Shown: positions 33,941 through 43,288, counted from the first letter of the stretch. The stretch is 64,000 nt of DNA from CAIWAH01 sp043755815 (GCA_043755815.1 JAYUSF010000224.1:20294-84293), one strand, 5' to 3'. Numbers and translations: made by a program. The notes: a model not told the origin generated them from the sequence alone.

Positions 33941-35685
33941 CGGCTCCGCTTCTTCGCCAGTTCGCGGCGCAGGTCGGCGAGTGGCAGCGTGTTGATGACG
34001 TCGCCTTTCGTCAGCCAGCCCTTGCGGGCGAGGCCGGTGCCAAGCCGCAACCAGTTGGCGTGTTCGAGTTTGTGGGCGTCACAGTTCAGCACGCATTTCA
34101 CGCCCTTGGACTTGGCGTATTGCCAGAGCCGCCAGTCGAGGTCGAAGCGGTAGGGCGACGCATTGAGCTCGATCCAGGTGCCGGTGGCGGCGCAGGCGTC
34201 GATGACGGCCTGCTGGTTGAGCTTGTAGGCGTCACGTTCCAGCAGCAGGCGGCCGCTCAGGTGACCGAGCATGTGGACGAACGGATTCTCGGCGGCCCGG
34301 ATGAACCGTTTGGTGTTCTCCGCTTCGTCGCTGGAAGGCACATGCAGGCTGGCGACGACCACATCGAGTTCCGCGAGCAGGTCGTCGTCGAAGTCGAGGC
34401 CGTCCTTGAGGATGTCCACTTCGGAACCGGTCAGCAGACGGAAGTCAGTGCCGGCATCGGCCAACGTCCGGTTGACCTCGGCGACCGCCTGCAACTGCTG
34501 ACGGACCCGCTGGGGGGTGAGCCCGTTCGCCTGGAAGCTGGCCCGCGAATGGTCGGTGATCGCCCAGTAGGCAAGCCCGAGTTCGTTCATGTGCGCCGCG
34601 ATGTCGGCGAGCGGATTGCGGCCGTCGGACCAGTCGGAATGGTTGTGGAGCGAGCCCTTCAGGTCGGTCCATTCGAGCAGGCGCGGCAGCGTGTGGTTTT
34701 CGCCGGCCTGAAATTCGCCGCGGTCTTCGCGGAGTTCGGGCGGCACGTAGTCGAGCCCGAGTTCGCGGAAAATGTCCGCCTCGTCGTTGCACGGCAACCG
34801 GAGGGCGGGATCTCGGGTTTCCTCGGAGCTGCGGTAGAGTCCGTATTCGTTCAGGCGCAGGCCCCGCGCGATGGCGCGCTGGCGCATGACGATGTTGTGT
34901 TCCTTCGAACCCGTGAAGTAGGCCAGCGCGTAGGGATACTCGGCATCGCTCACCACGCGCAGGTCAGCCTGAATGCCGTCGCCGAGGATGACGCTGGCCT
35001 TGGTGTCGCCCTGGGCGAGCACGCTCTTCACGCCGGGCTGCTGGACGAAGTAGGCGATGACTTCCGCGGGCTGCTTCGACGAAACCAGGAAATCAATGTC
35101 CCCGATCACTTCCTTCCAACGCCGCAGGCTGCCGGCGGTGGAACAGCGGATGACGTCGGGATGCTCGCGCAACGAATCCAGAATCGGCTCGGCGACGACC
35201 AGCGCCTCGACCAGCCGGTGCCGCGAGGCGAACTGCCGTCGGAAGGCGATGGCTTCAAGAATCTTGGCCTGTGACTTTTCACCGAAGCCGTCGAGGGCCG
35301 CGACCTGATCGGCCTTGCAGGCGGCTTCCAGCTTTTCAATCGAGTCCACGCCCAGCTCGTCGTAGAGCTTCTTCACCTTCTTGGGGCCAACACCCTGAAG
35401 CCCCAGCATCTCGACCAGTCCCGGCGGCAACGACGCCTTGAGTTCCTCGTAGTAAGGCAGCCGGCCGGTGGTGACGAGCGTGGTGACCTTGTCCTGGAGC
35501 GCCTCGCCGAAGCCTTTCAACTCTCCCAGGCGTTTCTCCGCAACGAGCGTGCCCAGCGGTTCGGTGAGCCCTTCGAGCACGCGCGCCGCGTTCGTGTAGG
35601 CGCGCGTCTTGAACGGGTTTTCGCCCTTCAGCTCGAGCAGTGTGCCGATCTCGGCGAGAATGGCGGCGACCTGATCCTTGTCCAT
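33937..35685 (-). CDS. polX: DNA polymerase X family with PHP domain
   Basis: A 582-residue repair polymerase. The N-terminal helical domain (FKTRAYTNAARVLEGL) carries HhH motifs (GLQGVGPKKVKKLYDELGV, ALDGFGEKSQAKILEAI). The nucleotidyltransferase core has AGSLRRWKEVIGDIDFLV with the catalytic Asp pair. A PHP nuclease domain begins near residue 340 (LKGSLHNHSDWSDGRNPLAD, AITDHSRAS, SEVDIL, HMLGHLSGR). Together they give gap-filling and 3'-5' exonuclease or AP activities in the cytoplasm. It is on the same strand as the metallo-hydrolase 31 bases upstream. Confidence 0.96.
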   Translation of the reverse strand: MDKDQVAAILAEIGTLLELKGENPFKTRAYTNAARVLEGLTEPLGTLVAEKRLGELKGFGEALQDKVTTLVTTGRLPYYEELKASLPPGLVEMLGLQGVGPKKVKKLYDELGVDSIEKLEAACKADQVAALDGFGEKSQAKILEAIAFRRQFASRHRLVEALVVAEPILDSLREHPDVIRCSTAGSLRRWKEVIGDIDFLVSSKQPAEVIAYFVQQPGVKSVLAQGDTKASVILGDGIQADLRVVSDAEYPYALAYFTGSKEHNIVMRQRAIARGLRLNEYGLYRSSEETRDPALRLPCNDEADIFRELGLDYVPPELREDRGEFQAGENHTLPRLLEWTDLKGSLHNHSDWSDGRNPLADIAAHMNELGLAYWAITDHSRASFQANGLTPQRVRQQLQAVAEVNRTLADAGTDFRLLTGSEVDILKDGLDFDDDLLAELDVVVASLHVPSSDEAENTKRFIRAAENPFVHMLGHLSGRLLLERDAYKLNQQAVIDACAATGTWIELNASPYRFDLDWRLWQYAKSKGVKCVLNCDAHKLEHANWLRLGTGLARKGWLTKGDVINTLPLADLRRELAKKRSR

Positions 35686-35716
35686 GGGCGGCAGACTACG
35701 GAATCCGCGGGCCGAC

Positions 35717-36661
35717 TCAAAACTTCTCGGGCACACCTTCCTCGAGCACGCGCAGGTGGCGGCCGAGGCGTTCGGCCTCGGTCAGTTCGCGGAGCCAGCG
35801 TTCGGGTTCGTCCATTTCCTCAAAGCTCAGCTTGAACGTGCCGTAGTGCATCGGCACCAGCCAGTCGGCACGGAGATCGCGGAACGCCTTCACCGCTTCG
35901 TCGGGGCCCATGTGGACGTTACGGAACGAGTCGGGAAAATAGGCGCCGATGGGCAGCAGCGCGATCTCGGGCCGAAGCCGCTCGCCGATCTCGGCGAAGC
36001 CTTCGAAGTAAGCCGAGTCGCCGGCGTGATAGATCCGGCGCCCCTGATGTTCGATCACGAAGCCGCCCCAGCCGCGGTGCGCGTCGCGAAGCGTGCGGGC
36101 GCCCCAGTGCTTGGCCGGAACCAGGGTCACCCGCCAGTCGCCCGCGCCGAAGCTTTCCCACCAGCGAAGTTCCACGACGCGTTCGAAGCCGAGCCGTTTC
36201 GCCAGCGAACCGCAGCCCCACGGGAGGACGGCGATCTTGGGCGACGGCGGCAGCTTGCGGAGCGACGGCTTGTGAAAGTGGTCAAAGTGCGCGTGCGTCA
36301 GCAGCACGACATCGATCGGCGGCAGGTCCTGCGGCCGGATTCCGGGACGCTTGAGGCGCTTGAGCAGGAAGAGCCAGTTCGCAAAGTTCGGATCAATGAT
36401 CAGGTTGAGGTCCGAGAACTGCATCAGGAACGAGGCGTGCCCGATCCAAGTCAGGGCGAGCTCCCCCGGGTTCAGCTTCGGAAACGCCGGCACCTTCGTG
36501 GTGCCGCTTCGCCGCGTGACAAACGCCTTCCAGACCATCTCGCGGAAAAAGGTCCGGGGATTGAAATGGTTCGCGGGCGTGAGCTCCTTGAATGAGCGTG
36601 GCAATCCGCGGCGGCGTTGCCGGGCGTCCACCGGCTGCGGGCGATTGGCCTCGGCGCTCAT
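35717..36661 (-). CDS. Metallo-beta-lactamase-fold hydrolase (NAPE-PLD/UlaG-like)
   Basis: A 314-residue cytoplasmic hydrolase with the HxHxDH zinc site (LLTHAHFDHFHKPSL), the LTWIGHASFLMQ entry segment, YHAGDSAYFEGF and PMHYGTFKL. This order matches the N-acyl-phosphatidylethanolamine phospholipase D-like branch. Substrate unknown; lipid or phosphodiester cleavage is possible. No signal peptide. Confidence 0.88.
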   Translation of the reverse strand: MSAEANRPQPVDARQRRRGLPRSFKELTPANHFNPRTFFREMVWKAFVTRRSGTTKVPAFPKLNPGELALTWIGHASFLMQFSDLNLIIDPNFANWLFLLKRLKRPGIRPQDLPPIDVVLLTHAHFDHFHKPSLRKLPPSPKIAVLPWGCGSLAKRLGFERVVELRWWESFGAGDWRVTLVPAKHWGARTLRDAHRGWGGFVIEHQGRRIYHAGDSAYFEGFAEIGERLRPEIALLPIGAYFPDSFRNVHMGPDEAVKAFRDLRADWLVPMHYGTFKLSFEEMDEPERWLRELTEAERLGRHLRVLEEGVPEKF

Positions 36662-36730
36662 TTCTCCGGGAATATGGCGGATGCCGGGCGGCGGGGAAAG
36701 GCGACTTTCCCGTCACCGGCCGGAGCGGTC

Positions 36731-39448
36731 TCAGCGAAGTTCAACAAAGAGTCCCTGACTGAGGTTGGTAAATGAACCGGAGCCGGTCACCTGAAGCCGG
36801 GCGGCGCGGATCTGGTAGAGGGCCTTTGAAGCTCCCGGCGTGTCCTCAAAGGAGGTCTGAGCCGTCGGAACGGGATTTACCGGCACCGCAAAGCCGGCGA
36901 GCCCGTTCGTGCTGCGATAGACGTAGTAGCCGCAATCCGGATCGGGCGACGGTTCCCACTCCAGCCGCACCCCCGCCCCCGTGCGGGTGACCCGCGGGCG
37001 GGTGGGCGGCGAAACGCGGTGAAGCCGCAGCGTGGGATCGCCGAGGATGCTTTCGAAGCGCGGCACCCATGGCTGTCCCTCCCAACCATGGGTCATGGTG
37101 GCGGCCAGCGGCGCTCCGCTGCCCAGCGGCGCAAAGTCCCACATGGGTCCGCCAAAGGTGGCGAGCCCGTAGTTGGGCCAACCCAGCGAGGCCCGGAGCC
37201 AGTTGTCGTTTTCCTGGCACCGATCCGAGGCGTCCAGGCAGGCCCAGTCGCAGCCGTAGGAAAACCAGACCTGCCGGAAGGTGACCGGCACCTCCCGGGC
37301 CGGATCGGCGAAGCTGGCGGCATGGTGCGGCTTGTCGGTCAGGCCATCGGCAACGCTCTGTCCCGATTTGCCACCCGAATACTGGAAGTGCACCCCCAGG
37401 TCGGCCGGGACCGCGTCGATCAGGTTGAAGCCGCTGAACACGGTGGCGGGTTCGACCCCGAAGGCGGCGCCGGCGAAACCCTGGGCGGCGTTGGCTCCAT
37501 AGAATTCCGCCGGATTGCCCAGGTGGGCCGACACGCGGCCGGCCGTGCGAATGCCATTGGTTCGATACCGGAAGTCTTTCGCCAAGTAGCGCCGGATCAG
37601 GTCCACCTCGGATAGCGTGCCAAACGCCGGCAACCGAGCGAAGTCCACCCGGCCCACCGCAAAGTCCGGCACCCGCCCGACGGTGGTATCCTTCGCGCTC
37701 AGTTTCCCCACCAGGTAGTCTTGGTCGAACTTGCCGTCGCCCGGCAAATTGGCGCCGCTGCCCTGCGGCGAGCGAAACGTATCGGTATCGGTGAAGAGCG
37801 ACCGGTTCGTGTAGCCGTAGTAGGCGTCACAGACCCAGGCCCCGCTGTGTTCGGCATGATGTCCGTCGGTCGCCTGCGTGCCGCTGTAGGGAATCGTCAC
37901 GTGCCCGATCAGGAACACGACGTTGGTGGTGTCAGGCCGCGCGGCTTTGGCAATGTCGTCCGCCAGCCGGGGCAGGTTCCGACGATTGACGCTCCATTTG
38001 GAATCATCGTGGCGCGGGGCCGAGATCTGGCTCACCGACCAGCCGTCGCCGACGAGGTTGGTCCGCAGTTGGGCCAGCTCCTGGCTCAGCCTCGAAGCCA
38101 GCGTCGTGTCGACCGCCAGGATGACATGGCCGCGCCGGTGTTGCGGCGGCAGGGCGACCCCGGCAAAGAAATGGCGGAACACCGGGATCGGGACGCTGCC
38201 AATCGCCCCGGCGTAGTCGAGTTGCGCCTTGTATTCATAGACCGTGCCCGTCTCGGTTTCCGGGTCCGTCCAGAGTTCCTCAATGGACTGGCTGAGCACC
38301 GGCGCCCCCCAGTCCGGGCGGCCCGGGGACCGCCGCCACAGCGACAGCGGCCACGGCCGCGCGATGCCGGAACCCGTCGTAAGATCGGCCCCACCATAGG
38401 CCCGGGCGAACCGCAGCCGGGCGACGCCGGCGTTGGTGACGATTTGCACCGTGAGCTGCTGACGCGTGTAGAGTTCGGCCTGGCCCAGCGGGTAATTGAA
38501 GGTTTCGAGGCTGTCGATGGCACCCTGGAGCCGGCCGTATTTGCCGGTCGAATCCGAGCCCAGGACGAACCCTTCCTCCGTAAGCGTGCGGGCCGGCGGC
38601 AGATTCCCGAGGTCAATGCCGTAGCCGGAATACGCCATGCCCGTCCCCAGCCGGGACGAGTGGGTCGCGCCGTTGTGCTGCAGGGAGGTGAAGGCGGGAT
38701 GATAGGCCAACGTGAGTTCATGCCAGTAGATGGACGACCATTCGTGAGCGCGCAGCGGAAGCCAGTAGCGGGCGGACACAAAGGCGCCGCTGTTTTGGGC
38801 CAGTTCCAGCCGCCACAGGTCGGCCGGATCGCCGTCGTGCTGGCGGAACAGCCAGGACCACCAGCCCGTTTCGGTGTTGCCGTAGTTACCGACCTCAAAC
38901 AGCCGCGGCGACGTGTCGGGACGCCGATCCCAGGTCCAGTCGGGCCGCAACCAGAGGCGGATCGAGCCCTGGTCCAGCCGCACGTTGAGCCGGCCGTTTG
39001 CCTCCCGCACGGCGTAGCGAAGCGGACCGCTGGCCGGATCTGGAAAATGGATGGCTCCGCCCCGGACGCCGTTCGTCCGCGAACCGTTGGCCGAAAAACC
39101 GGTCAGCGGTCCCTGCCCCCGGTCGCCGAGTTTCCAGGTTTGATCCGGGCCGTCCCACCACCAGGCGGCCAGACGTGTCGGGATCCAGCTCCGCGCACTC
39201 AGCGGATCGGTGCCGGCGGCAATCTCCTCGCCGTCCAAGGCGCCATCCTGATCAGTGTCGGCGTTTCGCCAGTCAGTCTCGCCATCGTCACGGCGACCGT
39301 TCTGGTTGCGGTCTTCCACGACATCGGGCAGCCCGTCGCCATCGGTGTCGAGAAGGGGTGGCACCTCGGCCGACTGGATCCGGAGGGCAAAGAGCACCAG
39401 ACCGGTGAACCAAGTAAGGCGGCGGAAGAGCGAGTCGATGGAGCGCAT
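36731..39448 (-). CDS. Secreted gingipain-like (C25-type) peptidase with calcium repeats
   Basis: A 905-residue exported protein. ATG at 39448 gives a signal peptide (LTWFTGLVLFALRIQSAE). Thrombospondin type-3-like Ca2+ repeats follow (DTDGDGLPDVVEDRNQNGRR, NADTDQDGALDGEE), then a LamG-like region. A C25-type core then shows VVFLIGHVTIPYSGT, HHAEHSGAWVCDAYYGY, VGRVPDFAVGRVDFARLP and WFSYGCDWACLDAS, where gingipains carry the catalytic His and Cys. A fibronectin-like domain ends the chain. The peptidase assignment rests on motif order, so activity is uncertain. Confidence 0.65.
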   Translation of the reverse strand: MRSIDSLFRRLTWFTGLVLFALRIQSAEVPPLLDTDGDGLPDVVEDRNQNGRRDDGETDWRNADTDQDGALDGEEIAAGTDPLSARSWIPTRLAAWWWDGPDQTWKLGDRGQGPLTGFSANGSRTNGVRGGAIHFPDPASGPLRYAVREANGRLNVRLDQGSIRLWLRPDWTWDRRPDTSPRLFEVGNYGNTETGWWSWLFRQHDGDPADLWRLELAQNSGAFVSARYWLPLRAHEWSSIYWHELTLAYHPAFTSLQHNGATHSSRLGTGMAYSGYGIDLGNLPPARTLTEEGFVLGSDSTGKYGRLQGAIDSLETFNYPLGQAELYTRQQLTVQIVTNAGVARLRFARAYGGADLTTGSGIARPWPLSLWRRSPGRPDWGAPVLSQSIEELWTDPETETGTVYEYKAQLDYAGAIGSVPIPVFRHFFAGVALPPQHRRGHVILAVDTTLASRLSQELAQLRTNLVGDGWSVSQISAPRHDDSKWSVNRRNLPRLADDIAKAARPDTTNVVFLIGHVTIPYSGTQATDGHHAEHSGAWVCDAYYGYTNRSLFTDTDTFRSPQGSGANLPGDGKFDQDYLVGKLSAKDTTVGRVPDFAVGRVDFARLPAFGTLSEVDLIRRYLAKDFRYRTNGIRTAGRVSAHLGNPAEFYGANAAQGFAGAAFGVEPATVFSGFNLIDAVPADLGVHFQYSGGKSGQSVADGLTDKPHHAASFADPAREVPVTFRQVWFSYGCDWACLDASDRCQENDNWLRASLGWPNYGLATFGGPMWDFAPLGSGAPLAATMTHGWEGQPWVPRFESILGDPTLRLHRVSPPTRPRVTRTGAGVRLEWEPSPDPDCGYYVYRSTNGLAGFAVPVNPVPTAQTSFEDTPGASKALYQIRAARLQVTGSGSFTNLSQGLFVELR

Positions 39449-39545
39449 GAGAACCCGGCCGAACCGGCCGGCCGATTGAACCCAAGCGAAGCCGATTTGG
39501 CTTGGGCCAGCAAGCTGCCCGGAGCCCCCTGTTCGCCGGCAACTC

Positions 39546-39660
39546 ATACCATTTCCCGAAAACATCCGGCCTAGACCGTGGGCGGGTTGCCCCGCAACCC
39601 GCAGCGGTTTCCGGGGGAAACCGCCCACAGTTGTTACCGACTGGCTCAGGGAAATGGTAT
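39546..39660. repeat. 115-bp element with 12-bp terminal inverted repeats enclosing family A palindrome, copy 2
   Basis: ATACCATTTCCC at 39546-39557 and GGGAAATGGTAT at 39649-39660 are perfect inverted repeats. Between them lies the second copy of the family A palindrome (39576-39630, CGTGGGCGGG ... CCGCCCACAG). The right end overlaps the first base of the mlaD stop codon. The layout resembles a small non-autonomous mobile element. The 23148 copy lacks these outer arms. Confidence 0.65.
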
Positions 39661-40652
39661 CAGAACAGCTTGCCGATGACCGAGCCCAGCACCTGAAGCG
39701 GACCGGTGTCTTCCAGGCCCTCGGTCGCCTTGTCCACCTTCTGCAGCGTGAGCTTCACGTTCTTCAGGAACGTCGGATCGTTGACGAGCTGACCGATGGA
39801 ACCCTGGCCGCCGTTGATCTTCTGCATGATTTCCTTGAGCTGGGTCATCGCGGTCGCGGTTTCGGTGTAAAGCTTCTCGTCCGTCATCAGCCGGCCGAGC
39901 GTGCCTTTGCCCTCGCTCATGCCGACGACCAGCTTCTTCGCCTCGGCCACGGCCGTGCGCGCATCGGTCGCCAGGGGTTCAAACTGCACGGCGGCCTTGT
40001 TGAGATTGGTCATCATGCTGACGCCCGACAGGTAGAGGGTGTCGTCTTTGAGCAGCTTGCCCATCGTGCCCTGGCCCTCGGCCATCATGGTGGTGACGTT
40101 CTGCAGGTTGCCGAGAATCGCGGTGAGCCGGGGCTGGTTCTGCTTGAGAAAATCGGTGAAAGGCCCGAGCAGCTTGCTGAACTCCTCGCCGCTGAAGCTC
40201 TTGGTCATGTTCTGCACGCCGTCGGCCACGCCATCCAGCTTCGCCATGATCTGCGACAGGTCCGGCTGGTCCTTGGATTCCAGCACCGTGTCCGCCGTGG
40301 CCAGCGGGGCCGTTTCGGTGCCGAAGGACAGCGAGACGAAGTTCTGCCCGAGGAGCCCCGCAAACTGGATCGTCGCCACGCTGTCGGTGCGGACTTCGGC
40401 CGCGGGTTCCAGGACCATGTCCACTTCAACGCGGCCGCCGCGGAGCCTGATCACCTTCACGCGGCCCACCTGCACGCCGGCCAGCTTCACGGGATCGCCC
40501 ACCTTGAGGTCCTTGGCGTTGGCAAACTGGGCCTTCACCAGCTTGCCGCGGCTGAACACCGCGCCGCCGCCGATGAGTTCAAACAGCAGGAAGGCACCGA
40601 TCACAATCAGGGCGAAGAACACACCAAGCCGGGTTTCGAGCGAGTTTTTCAT
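39660..40652 (-). CDS. mlaD: MCE/MlaD-family lipid-binding protein
   Basis: A 330-residue periplasmic protein anchored by one N-terminal helix (GVFFALIVIGAFLLFELI). The MCE domain (about residues 37-115) includes NAKDLKVGDPVKLAGVQVG and IQFAGLLGQNFVSLSF. A long helical region follows, with Gly-rich repeats of the type EGQGTMGKLLKDDTLY, EGKGTLGRLMTDEKLY and GGQGSIGQLVNDPTFL. It is the lipid-handing component of the Mla ABC system with the two genes upstream. The start is ATG 40652; TTG 40658 is less likely. Confidence 0.93.
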   Translation of the reverse strand: MKNSLETRLGVFFALIVIGAFLLFELIGGGAVFSRGKLVKAQFANAKDLKVGDPVKLAGVQVGRVKVIRLRGGRVEVDMVLEPAAEVRTDSVATIQFAGLLGQNFVSLSFGTETAPLATADTVLESKDQPDLSQIMAKLDGVADGVQNMTKSFSGEEFSKLLGPFTDFLKQNQPRLTAILGNLQNVTTMMAEGQGTMGKLLKDDTLYLSGVSMMTNLNKAAVQFEPLATDARTAVAEAKKLVVGMSEGKGTLGRLMTDEKLYTETATAMTQLKEIMQKINGGQGSIGQLVNDPTFLKNVKLTLQKVDKATEGLEDTGPLQVLGSVIGKLF

Positions 40653-40709
40653 GGGCAACTCAATTCAAGGGATACAAACGGTGACGGCACAAAGACGGGG
40701 GAAAGGAAT

Positions 40710-40795
40710 CTGGAAAACAGGAAGCCAGGAAAGAAGCCTTTGAGAAGGGCCTGGTTTCCCGACCGGCCATTCCTGTTTTCCTGCTTTCCAAATTC
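40710..40795. repeat. Inverted repeat, family C (TTCCTGTTTTCC), copy 1
   Basis: CTGGAAAACAGGAAGCCAGG and TCCTGTTTTCCTGCTTTCCA are near-complementary arms about 40 bases apart in the 153-base gap between mlaF and mlaD. A similar pair lies at 58131-58295, before hisS. The operon spacing is normal (7 bases) between mlaE and mlaF, so the element has probably expanded the mlaF-mlaD gap. Confidence 0.65.
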
Positions 40796-40805
40796 ATCGG
40801 CTTCC

Positions 40806-41555
40806 TCATCGGAACTCCGCCTTCAGGAACCGCTGCAGCAGCGGATGGGGGTGGATGCGGATTTCGTCAGGCGTGCCAAGCGCGATGATTTCGCCGTCCA
40901 GCAGGAAGCCGATGCGGTCGGCGATGCCGAAGGCCAGGTCCCGGTCGTGGGTCACCAGCACGGTCGTGGCGCCGATGCGCTGGTTGAGGTGCAGGATCTC
41001 GCGGCCGATCGTCAGCGCCACCAGCGGGTCAAGCTCGCTGGTGGGTTCGTCGAACAGGATGAGCTGCGGCTCAATCACGAGCGCCCGGGCGATGGCCACG
41101 CGCTTCTTCATGCCGCCGGAAAGTTCGGACGGATACTTCGCGGCATCCTCCCGCCCGAGTTCGACCAGGGCCAGCTTCTCCACCACGATCCGCTCAATCT
41201 CGGCGGCCGGCTTGAGCCGGTGTTCGCTGAGGTAGAGGCCGACGTTTTCGGCGACGGTCAGCGAGTTCAGCAGACCACCGCTCTGGAAGACCATCGCCAT
41301 GCGGATGCGGTCCCCGACGCCTTCGGCGGAAACGGGCTCGTCACCCACGTGGATTTCGCCCTCGTCAGGCTTTTCCAGCCCGATGAGGTGACGCAGGAAG
41401 ACGGACTTGCCGGAACCGCTTGGGCCCATCAGCGCAAAGATCTCGCCGGCCCGCACGTCGAGGTCGAGTCCCTTGAGCACGGGTTCGCCGCCGAAGGACT
41501 TGCGGAGCCCGCGGACGGTGACCGGTATGCCGGAATTGGAGACGGAGGCAGCCAT
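40806..41555 (-). CDS. mlaF: ABC transporter ATP-binding protein MlaF
   Basis: A 249-residue cytoplasmic ATPase: Walker A GPSGSGKSVFL, Q-loop VFQSGGLLNSLTVAENV, signature LSGGMKKRVAIARAL, Walker B LILFDEPTSELDPL and the switch His in LVTHDRDLA. The MKKR form of the signature is typical of MlaF, which powers phospholipid movement between inner and outer membranes. It lies 7 bases after mlaE. Confidence 0.96.
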   Translation of the reverse strand: MAASVSNSGIPVTVRGLRKSFGGEPVLKGLDLDVRAGEIFALMGPSGSGKSVFLRHLIGLEKPDEGEIHVGDEPVSAEGVGDRIRMAMVFQSGGLLNSLTVAENVGLYLSEHRLKPAAEIERIVVEKLALVELGREDAAKYPSELSGGMKKRVAIARALVIEPQLILFDEPTSELDPLVALTIGREILHLNQRIGATTVLVTHDRDLAFGIADRIGFLLDGEIIALGTPDEIRIHPHPLLQRFLKAEFR

Positions 41556-41562
41556 GGGATCT

Positions 41563-42321
41563 TCAGATGGCCCAGCCGTTGTCGAACGGCAGCAGCAGGC
41601 GGGTGAGCACGTAGTCCATGATCAGAATCAGGATGAAGGAGTTCACCACCGCCTTGGTGACACTCCGGCCGATGCCGCGCGGACCGCCGGCCGTGGCCAG
41701 ACCCTGCTGGCAGGAAACCACGCCGACCATGACGGCGAAGACAAAGGCCTTGATGAGGCCGTTGAGGATGTCGCCCACCTGCACCTCCTGCTGGAGGTTG
41801 GAGAAAAAGGCCGTCAGCGAAACGTCGATCCGGGCGTTATGCGCGGCGACCAGCGCCCCGCCAAGCCAGCCGACGAGGTTGGAAAAGATCACCAGGCAGG
41901 GCAGCGCGATGCTGATGGCCACGACCCGCGGCAGCACCAGATAGGTGATGGGGTTGATGTTCAAGGTGCGCAGCGCGTCGAGTTCCTGATAGACGCGCAT
42001 GGAGCCCAGTTCCGCCGCCATGGCCGACCCGACCCGCCCTGCAATCAGCACCGCCATCATCACCGGCGCCAGTTCCTTGCACATCGAGAGCGCCACCAAC
42101 CCGCCCAGGGCCGACCCGAGGCCGCGTTCGACCAGCACCGGCCCCGTCTGCAACGACAGCACGCCACCGATGAAGAGGGACAGCAGGCACGCCATGAAGA
42201 GGCTGGCGTTGCCAATGTCAAAGAGCTGCTCGGCCACCCTGTGCCGCTCCCGCCACACGCGCGGCAATGCCCGCACCGTGGCGGTGAAGAGCAGGACCAG
42301 TTCTCCGATGTTGCGAAACAT
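41563..42321 (-). CDS. mlaE: ABC transporter permease MlaE
   Basis: A 252-residue inner-membrane permease of the MlaE family: five or six spans, the conserved ELAPVMMAVLIAGRVGSAMAA segment, QELDALRTLNINPITYLVLP and FVFAVMVGVVSCQQGL. It heads mlaE-mlaF-mlaD. MlaB and MlaC homologues are not seen in the window. Confidence 0.95.
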   Translation of the reverse strand: MFRNIGELVLLFTATVRALPRVWRERHRVAEQLFDIGNASLFMACLLSLFIGGVLSLQTGPVLVERGLGSALGGLVALSMCKELAPVMMAVLIAGRVGSAMAAELGSMRVYQELDALRTLNINPITYLVLPRVVAISIALPCLVIFSNLVGWLGGALVAAHNARIDVSLTAFFSNLQQEVQVGDILNGLIKAFVFAVMVGVVSCQQGLATAGGPRGIGRSVTKAVVNSFILILIMDYVLTRLLLPFDNGWAI

Positions 42322-42353
42322 GCTTCAGGGCGCGACCCGCGCGGACACGAGTG

Positions 42354-42968
42354 TCACTTAAAGCGGAGTTTGGACAAGTTCCAGAAACCAAACCCACCGA
42401 TCAGGGCGCCGGAAAACCGGTTCAGCCACTTCATCTGCCGGGGGCCGAACCGCGAGCCCAGCCGGCGTGAACCGAGGCTGAGCACCAGCCACCAAGTGGC
42501 CGATCCGGCAAACACGCCGGCGACCAGTTGGGTCACCGTCGGCCACGAATTGCCGCCGCGCCCGAGCCCCATGCCGGCGAACAGGACGCCGAACTGCAGG
42601 ATGGTCATCGGGTTGGTGAGTGTGAGCAGCAGGGTCGTGCCAAAGGCACCCGCGAGACTGGCCGCTTCATTCTTCGCCGCAGCCGTGGCGGGCTGACTCC
42701 GCCACGTCTTCACGCCGAGGTAGCAGAGGAACAGCCCGCCGAGCAGGGCGAACCAGACCTGTTGCTTCACCAGCAGATCCGACACGATGGTCAGGCCCGT
42801 CGCCCCAATCGCGCCGTAGATCGCGTCGGCCGTGGCGGCGCCAAGACCGCAGAGGAAGCCGACTAGCGCGCCTTCCGCGATGGAGCGGCGGATACACAGC
42901 ACACCGATGGGACCAACCGGCACGGCAATGGAAAAGCCCAGCGCAACGCCCTGGAGAAAAGCGCTCAT
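42354..42968 (-). CDS. LysE/RhtB-family exporter
   Basis: A 204-residue inner-membrane exporter with about six spans. It has the family N-terminus (FLQGVALGFSIAVPVGPIGVL), GLGAATADAIYGAIGATGL, and the LLLTLTNPMTILQFGVLF block with N-P-x-x-x. Such proteins export amino acids or small metabolites; the substrate is unknown. ATG at 42968 overlaps the stop of the upstream Gdx gene (ATGA). Confidence 0.88.
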   Translation of the reverse strand: MSAFLQGVALGFSIAVPVGPIGVLCIRRSIAEGALVGFLCGLGAATADAIYGAIGATGLTIVSDLLVKQQVWFALLGGLFLCYLGVKTWRSQPATAAAKNEAASLAGAFGTTLLLTLTNPMTILQFGVLFAGMGLGRGGNSWPTVTQLVAGVFAGSATWWLVLSLGSRRLGSRFGPRQMKWLNRFSGALIGGFGFWNLSKLRFK

Positions 42969-43288
42969 GCGGTCTTGGAGACGATTTTCAGCCCAACCAC
43001 GCCGGCCACGATCAACGCAAGGCAACCGACGCGGGCCAGTTCACGGGGTTCGCCCAAGAATAGCATCCCAACGATGGCCGTGCCGGCCGCGCCGATGCCC
43101 GTCCAAACGGCGTAGGCCGTGCCGATGGGCAGTGTCTTCAGCGAGAGCGACAGCAGGGCAAAGCTGGCCACCATGCAGAGCGCGGTGCCGAGGCTGGGCC
43201 AAAGCCGCGAAAACCCGTCCGTGTATTTCAGCCCAACCGCCCAGCCGATTTCGAGCAAGCCCGCGAGCACCAACCAAAACCATGCCAT
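42965..43288 (-). CDS. gdx: Small multidrug resistance transporter, Gdx/SugE type
   Basis: A 107-residue four-span protein with the essential Glu13 (FWLVLAGLLEIGWAVGLKYT) and the Gdx-type sequence DGFSRLWPSLGTALCMVASF, which marks guanidinium exporters rather than EmrE. Its usual regulator, a guanidine riboswitch, was looked for upstream and not seen. The gene is coupled to the LysE-type exporter downstream by a four-base overlap. Confidence 0.88.
   Translation of the reverse strand: MAWFWLVLAGLLEIGWAVGLKYTDGFSRLWPSLGTALCMVASFALLSLSLKTLPIGTAYAVWTGIGAAGTAIVGMLFLGEPRELARVGCLALIVAGVVGLKIVSKTA

Noticed and set aside
37721..39574. Long open frame of about 617 codons on the + strand, opposite the gingipain-like gene
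   Set aside because: It has no homology, is rich in Arg, Gly and Pro, and mirrors the real gene; it is a GC-rich antisense shadow. The same applies to the long frames at 13413-15197, 33262-35274 and 39654-41606.
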